This document shows, piece by piece, positions 25,950 through 33,976 of a stretch of 34,004 nt of DNA. Under the pieces are notes generated by a model. That model was not told the origin of the DNA and did not search any database. It saw only the letters and a program-made list of their open reading frames with translations. The stretch comes from Anoxybacillus sp. (GTDB taxonomy: Bacteria; Bacillota; Bacilli; Bacillales; Anoxybacillaceae): positions 1 to 34,004 of the forward strand of contig NZ_JAILZV010000012.1 of NCBI RefSeq assembly GCF_023512315.1. Direction: 5' to 3'. The translations under genes and the position numbers were made by a program. Position 1 is the first letter of the stretch. Each line of letters begins with the position of its first letter.

Positions 25950-26117
25950 ATGAATCAAAATTTATGGAATGTCCTTCAAAATTTTCTTGAGAAAGAGGTC
26001 ATAGGGACAGCAGAACTTGCGCTCGCAAAGGAAACTTTAAGCCCTCAACAATTTTCAGCATTAACGGAATATCTGCAACATGGAACAAAAAAAATAGAAG
26101 GAAGACCTTGGGTGTAA
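25950..26117 (+). CDS. comX: ComX pheromone precursor
   Basis: 55-residue pre-pheromone without a signal peptide, starting MNQNLWNVLQNFLEKEVIG and ending GTKKIEGRPWV. ComX peptides are cut from the C-terminus and isoprenylated on a conserved tryptophan by ComQ. The candidate here is W54, unusually only one residue from the end (W is third or fourth from the end in the Bacillus forms I recall). The ATG at 25950 has GGGAGGT 7 bases upstream. An in-frame TTG at 25920 overlaps the promoter and is rejected. The stop codon is 6 bases before the comQ ATG. The identification rests on size, the C-terminal Trp and the adjoining comQ-comP-comA. Confidence 0.88.
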   Translation: MNQNLWNVLQNFLEKEVIGTAELALAKETLSPQQFSALTEYLQHGTKKIEGRPWV

Positions 26118-26123
26118 TATGTG

Positions 26124-27074
26124 ATGAAGTATATAGGAAGAGGTACAATCAAAGCTTTTTTGCAAAATCACTTATCTACTAACTGCATGTTAGACAAAGA
26201 AATCGTTCAATATATTTTTAATATGCTACACGGTAAGGGAAAAGTATTTCATACTGATGAAACGTATTTTTCTTGGGGAGAATTTTATGTACAAGTATCA
26301 TCATTTCATTTGAAAGAGGATACTTGTATACAGTCTGTTATTAGTCACGCGGGTGCTATTGAACTTCTCATTTTAGCAACCGACATTTTTGATGAAATTT
26401 CCGACTATGATCAAAGTGATCAAATCATAAGTCAGCTATCGATTGGGGAAGCAGTCACGATCGCTAATGCACTTATGATGGAAGCATTTCAGCTCATTCT
26501 TCATAACTCTAAAACAGATATTCAAGAAAAACTTTCCATAATTATATATGAATTACAAAATGCATGTAATGGACAATGGAGAGACTTGCATTTTATTATT
26601 TCTGAATGTATTCCAACAGAAGAAGAATATTTTTCTGTCGTTAAACAAAAATCGTCGGCCCTAGTAAAACTAGTTTGTGGACTTAGTGATATGTACAATA
26701 AAAACATATGGGAACCCATCGCAATTGATATTGGTATTGCTGGTCAATTGAAAAATGATGCTGCAGACATTGTTTCAGAGAACAAAAGCGACCTAATTCA
26801 TAAAAAAGCCACTCTCCCGTTAATCAAAGCGATTGAATATAGCTCTAAAAAGGACAATGGATGGCTGATCAAGAAACTTCACCAACTAGAAACAACTGAC
26901 GATAACTCTGCGTTAATCTTAGAGATTAAGAACTACATCCGAAAAACGGGAGCGATCGATTACTGCTTCATTCTCTCAAAAATTTATATGAACAAGGCAT
27001 TAGAGCAAATTGCTACCCATTTTCCCGAAAAACAAATTCAAATACAGCGCTTAAAAAGATACTTAGAAAGTTAG
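26124..27074 (+). CDS. comQ: ComQ isoprenyl transferase
   Basis: Modifies ComX with a farnesyl or geranyl group; it has the polyprenyl-synthase fold. The first Asp-rich motif reads TDIFDEISDYD (about residues 86-96, counting from the ATG), giving D-x-x-D-x-x-x-D. The second region is IGIAGQLKNDAADI near residue 206, with ND-x-x-D in place of DDxxD, as expected for a ComQ rather than a bulk prenyl synthase. KSDLIHKKATLPLI follows. About 316 residues, similar to known ComQ. A GTG at 26121 adjoins the ATG. No strong ribosome-binding site, so translation is probably coupled to comX. Confidence 0.9.
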   Translation: MKYIGRGTIKAFLQNHLSTNCMLDKEIVQYIFNMLHGKGKVFHTDETYFSWGEFYVQVSSFHLKEDTCIQSVISHAGAIELLILATDIFDEISDYDQSDQIISQLSIGEAVTIANALMMEAFQLILHNSKTDIQEKLSIIIYELQNACNGQWRDLHFIISECIPTEEEYFSVVKQKSSALVKLVCGLSDMYNKNIWEPIAIDIGIAGQLKNDAADIVSENKSDLIHKKATLPLIKAIEYSSKKDNGWLIKKLHQLETTDDNSALILEIKNYIRKTGAIDYCFILSKIYMNKALEQIATHFPEKQIQIQRLKRYLES

Positions 27075-27081
27075 GGATAGC

Positions 27082-29169
27082 ATGAACAAAAAAGTTTTTC
27101 CTTTTGCTATAACACTCATTTCCGTTCTCATTATTTGTTATATTCTTTTGAAAATGTACAATGACCACGTTTCTCTACATTACTATTTCCCAATATTTAT
27201 AGGGATGGCGTTTTTATTCATTGGGATTTATAGCTATAGTCAAAAAGCGAATTCCGCTGTCGTTCAACATTTTTTGGCTCTCATGTTTATTAGTGGATTA
27301 GCGATCGCTTTGTCAACGCCTGCTAGCCTAAATATAAAACCAGCAAAGGAATTGGAGGTCATCTCTATTTCGTTTGCTTCTTACGCTCTTTTTCGATTTT
27401 TTGAATATTTTCCTTCTTCTATAAAACCATCCTTTTTTCGTAAAATACGTATAATCACATTATTTATTGCTATTTTCATAACGCTCATTTATCTTTTAAT
27501 AGGCATTGATCACCTTGTCATCGTCAACACGATTGTCCGGCCATGCATTGTTGCCAACCTTATTTTAGCTTTGCTATCTTGTGCAATTCTATTTTATTTA
27601 CACCTTCGTTCCAACTCTGAGAAGATAAAAAACCAAATATATGTTTTGATCGGTAGTCTCATTATATCGTTTGTACCAGTTGTCGCTCTTAGTTTGATTC
27701 CTGATGCTTTTTTTTCTTTTTCCGGCGTTCCTTTTCATTATAGCCTTGCCAGCATTATTATATTTCCTATAACGCTATCATATTTGTTAACGCGGCAAGA
27801 AATTTTGGATTTTCGCGAAATATTAAAGAAAACTAGCATTCAATTATCAATAATTGTTTTTTGTTTACTTATGTTTAACATACTGCTGTTCATGTTTTAC
27901 GATGTTGAATTAAAACTATCCATTTTAATCAACACCTTGCTTCTTTGCCTTTTCATTGTTTATGATTTAACTCATCAAGTGATAGGACAATTACAAATGA
28001 AGAAATGGCACCTAAAGCATCAAGAAATCCAAAAAGAAAAATTGTTCATTCTTCAGCAACTGCTAAACGGAAAGCATTTAGAATATTGTGCAAAGCTCAT
28101 TGCTGATTTAATACATAAAACGATCCATATTACTGGGGTATATATAGCGTTGAAAAATGATAACATCCCTATCGCTTTGCATAAAACAGGAATTTTTCTT
28201 CATCTTGACGATGGTGAACTACTATCCCACGTTCTCCGGATTAGTCATTTCGAAAAAATCAATATCAATGAAAAAAATTGCTTTCTCTATCCTATGAATA
28301 TAGAAGATACAACAATTGGGTGGATGATCATCGGAGAAAAAACAAATGCGACGATGTTTGACCAAGAAGAGCGAAGGCTAATTGAAAAAATCCAAGCTGA
28401 CGCAACGGAATTATTTTCTAGCTCACAAACGTTACAACAGATTGAGAACCAACTAAAGAAAACAACGAAAGAATCATTTATGTCTGAGCAATCCCACTGG
28501 CTCCTGCTTCATGAACAAGAAGAGGAAAAAAGGAGGCTGTCCATTTTCCTCCATGACGAGATATTGCAACATTTAATTCTTCTTCTCAATAAGCTTGAAT
28601 GGTTTATTCAAAAGAGAAATATAGATAAAAGACTATTCGATGACATTAAAGGATTGATTCAACGCGATATTTTTGAAATCAGAGAGATGTGCCACGAGTT
28701 GTATCCTGTTACGGTGGAAGATTTAGGGCTCAAACAAAGTCTCTCTTCATTAAAGAGAAAATGCGAAATGAACTATAACGTGATTGTTGAAATCAATTAT
28801 ATTACTAACCTAAAAATCATTCCGCCGTTTCTCTCTATTCAAGCATTTCGGATTATTAAAGAATTAGTTCATAACGCAATCAAACATTCTTCGTCAAGAA
28901 AGATTGTTGTAACTGTTGAAGAAACACATCAGTTTCTAAGTATACAAGTAAAAGATTACGGCGTCGGATTTAAGGTGCCAAGTCATTTATTAGAATTATC
29001 ACAGACAAATAACTTAGGTTTAATTACCATTCAAAAAAGGGTTCATCAGCTCAAAGGCACAATGACAATACATTCAGAGCTGGGGACTGGAACTTGCATT
29101 TCAGTTTCTCTGCCAATTACAGCTGAAGAAGGTGGGGGCAATGAAAATCAAAATATTATTAGTAGATGA
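27082..29169 (+). CDS. comP: ComP-type sensor histidine kinase
   Basis: Membrane receptor for the ComX pheromone. The N-terminal ~310 residues hold about ten hydrophobic segments. A GAF-like cytoplasmic region (from about 330) is followed by a HisKA_3 dimerisation domain with the phosphoacceptor H491 in FLHDEILQHL, and a HATPase domain with N-box N598 (ELVHNAIKH), G1 DYGVGF (625-630) and G2 NNLGLI (around 644). The 695 residues are shorter than Bacillus subtilis ComP (about 769), because the loop after helix 1 is only a few residues here, whereas that protein has a PDZ-like extracytoplasmic segment (from memory). It starts 7 bases after comQ, and comA overlaps its end. Confidence 0.92.
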   Translation: MNKKVFPFAITLISVLIICYILLKMYNDHVSLHYYFPIFIGMAFLFIGIYSYSQKANSAVVQHFLALMFISGLAIALSTPASLNIKPAKELEVISISFASYALFRFFEYFPSSIKPSFFRKIRIITLFIAIFITLIYLLIGIDHLVIVNTIVRPCIVANLILALLSCAILFYLHLRSNSEKIKNQIYVLIGSLIISFVPVVALSLIPDAFFSFSGVPFHYSLASIIIFPITLSYLLTRQEILDFREILKKTSIQLSIIVFCLLMFNILLFMFYDVELKLSILINTLLLCLFIVYDLTHQVIGQLQMKKWHLKHQEIQKEKLFILQQLLNGKHLEYCAKLIADLIHKTIHITGVYIALKNDNIPIALHKTGIFLHLDDGELLSHVLRISHFEKININEKNCFLYPMNIEDTTIGWMIIGEKTNATMFDQEERRLIEKIQADATELFSSSQTLQQIENQLKKTTKESFMSEQSHWLLLHEQEEEKRRLSIFLHDEILQHLILLLNKLEWFIQKRNIDKRLFDDIKGLIQRDIFEIREMCHELYPVTVEDLGLKQSLSSLKRKCEMNYNVIVEINYITNLKIIPPFLSIQAFRIIKELVHNAIKHSSSRKIVVTVEETHQFLSIQVKDYGVGFKVPSHLLELSQTNNLGLITIQKRVHQLKGTMTIHSELGTGTCISVSLPITAEEGGGNENQNIISR

Positions 29170-29740
29170 CCATTTATTGGTCATGCATGGAATTCAACAA
29201 TTGTTAGAAAATGAAGTCGATTTGGAGGTTGTCAATACTATTTGTTATCCCGCACTTTTAGAGAGAGAAATCAAAAAACATAACCCCGACGTAATTGTCA
29301 TGGATATAAGGATGAAAAACGATAATGGGATTGAATGGACAAGAAAAATTGTTAAAACATACCCAACATGCAAAGTCGTGATTTTATCAGGATATGATTA
29401 TGACGAATATATTCAAGCTGCCTACGAGGCTGGAGCCTATGCTTTTGTAAACAAGGAAAATTCATCCTTTGAACTGGCTAATGCCATTCGGCAAACTTAT
29501 GTAGGGATAAAATCTTTTCCAACTGATCGATTACACAATTATAATTCCCCTCTCACAACAACTGAATTGAAAATTCTTCAATTCATTTCCGAAGACAAGA
29601 CAAACGCGGAAATTAGCAACCTGCTACATATTAGCCGTAGAACGGTTGAGCATCACGTATCTTCCATTTTGCGAAAGCTTGATGCCGATTCGCGGGTCGG
29701 AGCGGTTGTGAAGGCGATAAAACTAGGGTTGATTGGGTAA
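29141..29740 (+). CDS. comA: ComA-type LuxR-family response regulator
   Basis: Receiver domain with acidic pocket DD (9-10), phosphoacceptor D55 in VIVMDIRM and K105. A LuxR-type helix-turn-helix at residues 140-199 follows (AEISNLLHISRRTVEHHVSS). Phosphorylated by ComP, it should activate promoters carrying the CCGCAA/TTGCGG palindromes at 25841 and 33977. The ATG at 29141 overlaps comP by 29 bases and is preceded by AAGGTGG. A GTG three codons upstream overlaps this site. 199 residues, close to the usual 214. A terminator follows at once. Confidence 0.92.
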   Translation: MKIKILLVDDHLLVMHGIQQLLENEVDLEVVNTICYPALLEREIKKHNPDVIVMDIRMKNDNGIEWTRKIVKTYPTCKVVILSGYDYDEYIQAAYEAGAYAFVNKENSSFELANAIRQTYVGIKSFPTDRLHNYNSPLTTTELKILQFISEDKTNAEISNLLHISRRTVEHHVSSILRKLDADSRVGAVVKAIKLGLIG

Positions 29741-29770
29741 AAAGCCTAGGTCACCCTAGGCTTTCTTTCT
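29741..29770 (+). terminator. Terminator of comXQPA
   Basis: Perfect 10-base-pair stem AAAGCCTAGG/CCTAGGCTTT (29741-29750 and 29755-29764) with a 4-base loop, then CTTTCT, directly after the comA stop. Confidence 0.85.
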
Positions 29771-29874
29771 AAAACTGTTATGTCAATCAATAAAGAGCGA
29801 CTATTGTTAGGGGCACATCAAATAAATGACTCTCTGTTTCTACAAATCTCGACAATCCTAGGAGTGTGACCACC

Positions 29875-30285
29875 TTACCGAATACTTTTGAACACGAGTA
29901 TATACTTTCCATCTGTATCTTTGTTTGTGTAATATTTCGCCCTCCATACTCCTTTTTGTGGCGTTACATTCAATTGCTTATTTAACGGTTGCGCAATCGT
30001 GACTTCTCCTCGATCGATGATATTTCCTTTTGGATCGTACAGCTCATATGTCAAACTACCGCCTTTGAGCTGAATGCGATGGTCAATATGCAACTTTTCG
30101 TACTTTATTTTATTCACCTCAATGGTTGCTTCGAAAACACGATATTTTTCCTCATACTGTTCAGGTAAAAATAATCCTTCTGCGGATGATTCAAATGTCT
30201 CTTTGTATATGAACGTATAATACAATATACCTAACAAAACAATAAACGTAAGACTGCCGAACAAAAGCAACAACTTTTTGCTCAT
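29875..30285 (-). CDS. Small membrane-anchored protein of the ABC operon
   Basis: 136 residues, not recognised. One N-terminal membrane helix (LLLLFGSLTFIVLLGILYYT, about residues 4-23) is followed by an extracytoplasmic beta-rich domain with the segments GGSLTYELYDPKGNIIDRGE and KGVWRAKYYTNKDTDGKYIL. It starts 5 bases after the ATPase gene with an AAGGGGG ribosome-binding site and is the last gene of the operon. Its place suggests an accessory or immunity protein of the transporter; that is inference. Confidence 0.75.
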   Translation of the reverse strand: MSKKLLLLFGSLTFIVLLGILYYTFIYKETFESSAEGLFLPEQYEEKYRVFEATIEVNKIKYEKLHIDHRIQLKGGSLTYELYDPKGNIIDRGEVTIAQPLNKQLNVTPQKGVWRAKYYTNKDTDGKYILVFKSIR

Positions 30286-30290
30286 TCACA

Positions 30291-30971
30291 CTACCCCCTT
30301 CCCTTATCTAGCTGAATGCATCCATCACTAAGATAAATCATGCGATTAGCATAAGAAGCTATTTTTTCATCATGTGTAATGACAATGATACATTTCCCCT
30401 CTTCGTTCATTTGTTGAAGGAGCCCCATTACTTTCTCACCATTTTGACGATCAAGCGATCCTGTCGGTTCATCAGCTAAAACGATGTTCGTTTCCGCTAC
30501 CATCGCCCTTGCAATGGCAACACGTTGTTTTTGTCCCCCCGATAATTTAGAAATATTCTTTTGTCGCAAATGAAAAATGCCAAGCTTGTTTAAGTAATAT
30601 TCAACTTTTTCGCGTCGCTCCTTTTTTGACATGTTTCGTTTTAATAATGGGAGTTCAACGTTTTCAAATACAGTGAAGTTTGTCATTAATGCGAATTGTT
30701 GGAAAATGAAGCTAACCTTTTTATTGCGAATATCGCTTAGCTGCCTGTCATTTAATCTCGTTACATCTTCCCCTTCAAGTCGATATACTCCTTCTGTCGG
30801 GACATCCATACATCCGATAATATTTAATAAAGTCGATTTTCCCGATCCAGAAGGTCCCATAATTGAAATAAACTCTCCACGTTCAATTTGTAGACTTACC
30901 TGACTTAGCGCCTTCGTCGCGTATTCATCCTTACCATATATTTTTGTTACATTTTGTAATTCAATGAACAT
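30291..30971 (-). CDS. ABC transporter ATPase, MacB/LolD type
   Basis: 226-residue nucleotide-binding subunit. Walker A GPSGSGKST (39-47), Q-loop FIFQQFALM near 90, signature LSGGQKQR (143-150), Walker B IVLADEPTG (163-171) and H200 in VITHDEK. The sequence type and partners place it with the MacB/LolCDE/FtsEX superfamily, which drives mechanotransmission, peptide or lipoprotein export, or antimicrobial-peptide resistance rather than classical nutrient uptake. It starts 4 bases after the second permease gene. Confidence 0.93.
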   Translation of the reverse strand: MFIELQNVTKIYGKDEYATKALSQVSLQIERGEFISIMGPSGSGKSTLLNIIGCMDVPTEGVYRLEGEDVTRLNDRQLSDIRNKKVSFIFQQFALMTNFTVFENVELPLLKRNMSKKERREKVEYYLNKLGIFHLRQKNISKLSGGQKQRVAIARAMVAETNIVLADEPTGSLDRQNGEKVMGLLQQMNEEGKCIIVITHDEKIASYANRMIYLSDGCIQLDKGRG

Positions 30972-30975
30972 CTAT

Positions 30976-32274
30976 TTATTCCCTTCCTTCCACCAAATTG
31001 CGCAATGCTAATTTATTTACGTTCCAAAGTGGAATAAATGAAGATAGCAAAACTATAAAACATGAAACAACCATAATTTTTACGTACAACGACCAAGTGA
31101 ACGCTTGCAAACGAATGTTATATTCAAAAAATGTATCTTGCCATTCTGTCCAATAACTTAGCACAACACCGATAATGGCTGAAGTCATCACAAGTAAAAA
31201 CAATTCCATCACAACTATTCGCCCGATATCACGTTTGCTTGCCCCAGTCACCATCATGACCCCAATATCGTATTTACGTGCTTGGATAGAAGATATCGTC
31301 ACAGAAATTACCCCAATGAGTGTAACAACAACGAAAAACAAGCCAACCATAAAAGTAAATCGGGCGCTTTGTTTTGTATTATTTTCATACTCTTTCATCT
31401 CATTGGAAATTGTTTTTAACGTCGGATAAATACCAAGCTCTTTCCCTTTCTGTTCGATAGTTTTCTCGACAGATGAAAAATCCCTCTTATCAGATAACTG
31501 CAAAAATAGGTTGTTTAGCCGCACTGCAACATCCATCGGTCTTCCATCTCTTTCCTCAGGAAAATATGGAGCGACAAAAAAACGATCTAGCTCATTCGCG
31601 TGATCAATAAGATAATCATTGGCGGATAACCATTTCGCCCCTTGTTCCAATATCCCAACGACTTCGTATGTAACAAAAAACGCATTCTCTCCTAATCCAG
31701 CTAGAGCTTGAAACCGATCTCCAATGTGAAATACATCGTGATAATCATACCCTATTAAAATAGGAATCACATCTTTGTTTGTTTTCTCAAAGTCCTCTTT
31801 GCTTAGTTCCCTTCCTTTCATTAATTGAAACTTTGAAAAAAGACGATATATGTCATAGTCGAAATATATAATTTTTGTACTATCTGTATATGATTCCATA
31901 CGAGTATTTGCATACAATTGTTCATTTTTTCGCATGTATCGTGTTTTATTTGCGAAGTTTTGTGGACTAATCGTCGTTTCTTCAAAAGATCCGTATCCCT
32001 TTACATTTGGTATTGTTTTTATAAATTTTTCAAGCTTGCGAAATCTCTCTACAAACCATTGACTATCGTCACCATCTGGAATAAACAATCGAATGGTCGT
32101 TTCTTCTTTCATATGTGTAACAGAAAATAGTTGTTTTTGTTGATAACGAATTGTCTCGATTGTGATCAGCGCATGATTGATGACCCAAAATGATACAATG
32201 AGTTGAACGATCATTAATACTATGATCCATTTTCTTTGCCACATGCTTTTCAAATTGAGTAGCATATACTTCAT
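30976..32274 (-). CDS. MacB/FtsX-type ABC permease (second subunit)
   Basis: 432 residues with the MacB plan: one N-terminal helix (WIIVLMIVQLIVSFWVINH), a large extracytoplasmic domain (about 45-300), then three C-terminal helices starting FTFMVGLFFVVVTLIGVISV. The cytoplasmic loop RKYDIGVMMVTGASKRDIGR is the coupling-helix region typical of FtsX permeases. GAGGAG lies about 7 bases before the ATG. It follows the first permease by 18 bases. Two dissimilar permeases with one ATPase imply a heterodimeric membrane part. Confidence 0.88.
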   Translation of the reverse strand: MKYMLLNLKSMWQRKWIIVLMIVQLIVSFWVINHALITIETIRYQQKQLFSVTHMKEETTIRLFIPDGDDSQWFVERFRKLEKFIKTIPNVKGYGSFEETTISPQNFANKTRYMRKNEQLYANTRMESYTDSTKIIYFDYDIYRLFSKFQLMKGRELSKEDFEKTNKDVIPILIGYDYHDVFHIGDRFQALAGLGENAFFVTYEVVGILEQGAKWLSANDYLIDHANELDRFFVAPYFPEERDGRPMDVAVRLNNLFLQLSDKRDFSSVEKTIEQKGKELGIYPTLKTISNEMKEYENNTKQSARFTFMVGLFFVVVTLIGVISVTISSIQARKYDIGVMMVTGASKRDIGRIVVMELFLLVMTSAIIGVVLSYWTEWQDTFFEYNIRLQAFTWSLYVKIMVVSCFIVLLSSFIPLWNVNKLALRNLVEGRE

Positions 32275-32292
32275 TTTTTATCTCCTCAATTT

Positions 32293-33411
32293 CTACTTTT
32301 TATGTATGACATGAATAGGTTGCACACGAAAAGCACGAAAAGCTGGAACGATAATTGCAATTAGTGATGAGCAAAAAACAAATCCAATTGCTGCTGAAAA
32401 GTGCAACAAAGAAATGCGTAATGGGAATCCTACCCATTTTTCAAATATATGCTGAAATAGCCATTGCACACCATACCCAAAAACGACTGCAATACTACAT
32501 AATACAACCATTTCACTAAAAATCATAAAAACGATGTCGCGATTCGTATATCCGAACGCTTTCCTTATTCCAATTTCATATATTCTCTCTTGTACCCAAT
32601 AAAACGATAAATTCACAACATTAACTAAAGAAAGTAAGTAAATAAGAACGATAAGCATTAGGCGATCACCAATATCAATTCGGAACGATAACTGTGCTTC
32701 GTATGGAAAAGAATCAATGCTTGCTTGTGGAAATAACTTCTCTGCTTGCATACGAATAGATTTTTCATCCTTGTACGTATCTTTTTTAGCATTATAGAGT
32801 GTCAATGTAATTTGCTGCTGACTTAATAATTTACTAATAACACTCGGCGGTAATGACGTCATTGGAATAAGAACTTGTGAATCCAATAATCTTGAATTTT
32901 CTCCCGTTATCCCAATTATCCCAATACACTTGTATCGCTCACCCGATAAGACAATATAGCGCTCATTCCCAATGATCGTTGTATCTTTTTCCCATTCGGA
33001 TCCTATAAGAGCCACTTTCTCTCCCCTTCTTATTTCTTCCTCAGTAAAATAACGTCCTTCCTTTATAGGTAGACGAGGTTCAACAGACTCCCTTACGTGT
33101 TCCGGGGTCACCATTATGGGCATGCCATCATGCAAAAGAGCCACACCTTCTAATATAATCCCTGTTTCCTGATCTATATTGTCAAACAATCGAAAAAGAT
33201 CATTCCATGTTGGTTCATGTGAAAATGTCACCATTAGCTTTGTTGCATGCGGCGGAACATATTGCTCAAGCTGTCTTTGAAGTAAATGAGAATAATTTAT
33301 GCTAGAAATACCGATTGAAATCATCAGTAGTGATATAACTAAACCTAAAACTGCAAAGGCAGTTGTAAATGGATGAGCACGCCATTGACTCTTAAAAGAT
33401 TGAAAGGACAT
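32293..33411 (-). CDS. MacB/FtsX-type ABC permease (first subunit)
   Basis: 372 residues. N-terminal helix TTAFAVLGLVISLLMISIGI, an extracytoplasmic domain containing the MacB-periplasmic-core segment EPRLPIKEGRYFTEEEIRRG, then three C-terminal helices with the FtsX loop QERIYEIGIRKAFGYTNRDI. The ATG at 33411 is chosen because AAGGTGG lies 7 bases upstream; a start eight codons earlier has no site. It is separated from the secreted-protein gene by a long hairpin, so the transporter genes are probably expressed at a lower level than that gene. Confidence 0.88.
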   Translation of the reverse strand: MSFQSFKSQWRAHPFTTAFAVLGLVISLLMISIGISSINYSHLLQRQLEQYVPPHATKLMVTFSHEPTWNDLFRLFDNIDQETGIILEGVALLHDGMPIMVTPEHVRESVEPRLPIKEGRYFTEEEIRRGEKVALIGSEWEKDTTIIGNERYIVLSGERYKCIGIIGITGENSRLLDSQVLIPMTSLPPSVISKLLSQQQITLTLYNAKKDTYKDEKSIRMQAEKLFPQASIDSFPYEAQLSFRIDIGDRLMLIVLIYLLSLVNVVNLSFYWVQERIYEIGIRKAFGYTNRDIVFMIFSEMVVLCSIAVVFGYGVQWLFQHIFEKWVGFPLRISLLHFSAAIGFVFCSSLIAIIVPAFRAFRVQPIHVIHKK

Positions 33412-33449
33412 ATAAAAACCACCTTCCACAAACACGATAAATCAAAATG

Positions 33450-33490
33450 AAACGAAAATAAATAAGCATTAGGCTTATTTATTTTCGTTT
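33450..33490 (-). terminator. Long hairpin (attenuator-like) between secreted-protein and permease genes
   Basis: Perfect 18-base-pair inverted repeat (33450-33467 and 33473-33490) with a 5-base loop. The minus-strand exit is T-rich (ATTTATTTTCGTTTCATTTTG). It begins 12 bases after the secreted-protein stop. Such partial terminators set structural-gene excess in bacteriocin operons; the role here is inferred. Confidence 0.65.
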
Positions 33491-33501
33491 TACAGAAGGC
33501 A

Positions 33502-33894
33502 TCAATCATCACGTAATGAACGGACAACTAACTCTTTATTCGTAGCTGTATCATTAATGGAATGGCGACTTTGATAGACATCCACACCTGTCCAAGAATA
33601 AGTTGCTTGAGCCCATTCCTTATCCTCTTGATATTTGTATCCTTGCATTTTATTATTTTTCCACATTTCTAACCTTACAGCTACTTTGTAACCACTCTTA
33701 GGATTTACAAATTTTGTATCCGCTACTGCATTATCATTATCAAATAAATTCCAATCAACATCCAACTTATAATTTGCTTGCAAACCTTTGTATTCTAATA
33801 TCCCGCTCTGAACCTCAGCATATACATGCGCACCTGATAGTAAAGCCGTACAAAGACCTAAAGATGCAGGGGCAGTCTTAGTCTTCATTTTCAA
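33502..33894 (-). CDS. Secreted small protein of unknown function, candidate effector or bacteriocin
   Basis: About 130 residues. A signal peptide (APASLGLCTALLSGAHVYA, cleavage after VYA) precedes a mature part of about 103 residues with no cysteine and many Trp/Tyr/Asn (NYKLDVDWNLFDNDNA, EWAQATYSWTGVDVYQSRHS). Not recognised. The context with a MacB-type ABC system resembles lactococcin-972-like loci, but I do not see that family's motifs. GGGAGG is 8 bases before TTG 33894 and 14 before ATG 33888, so the TTG is favoured. The ComA-like palindrome begins 83 bases upstream, nearly the spacing seen at the 171-residue secreted gene. Confidence 0.72.
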   Translation of the reverse strand: MKMKTKTAPASLGLCTALLSGAHVYAEVQSGILEYKGLQANYKLDVDWNLFDNDNAVADTKFVNPKSGYKVAVRLEMWKNNKMQGYKYQEDKEWAQATYSWTGVDVYQSRHSINDTATNKELVVRSLRDD

Positions 33895-33976
33895 TTCAAC
33901 ATCCTCCCTTACGAAATATTCTCTTCTGAGCCGGCTCGCTTTCAGTCTATCACAAACTTCCATCCTATCATATCCG

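Noticed and set aside
33502-33894. Assignment as a lactococcin-972-family bacteriocin
   Set aside because: Size class, secretion and the ABC neighbours fit loosely, but the family's conserved YSNYYH-like core and arrangement are not seen. Left as an unknown secreted protein.
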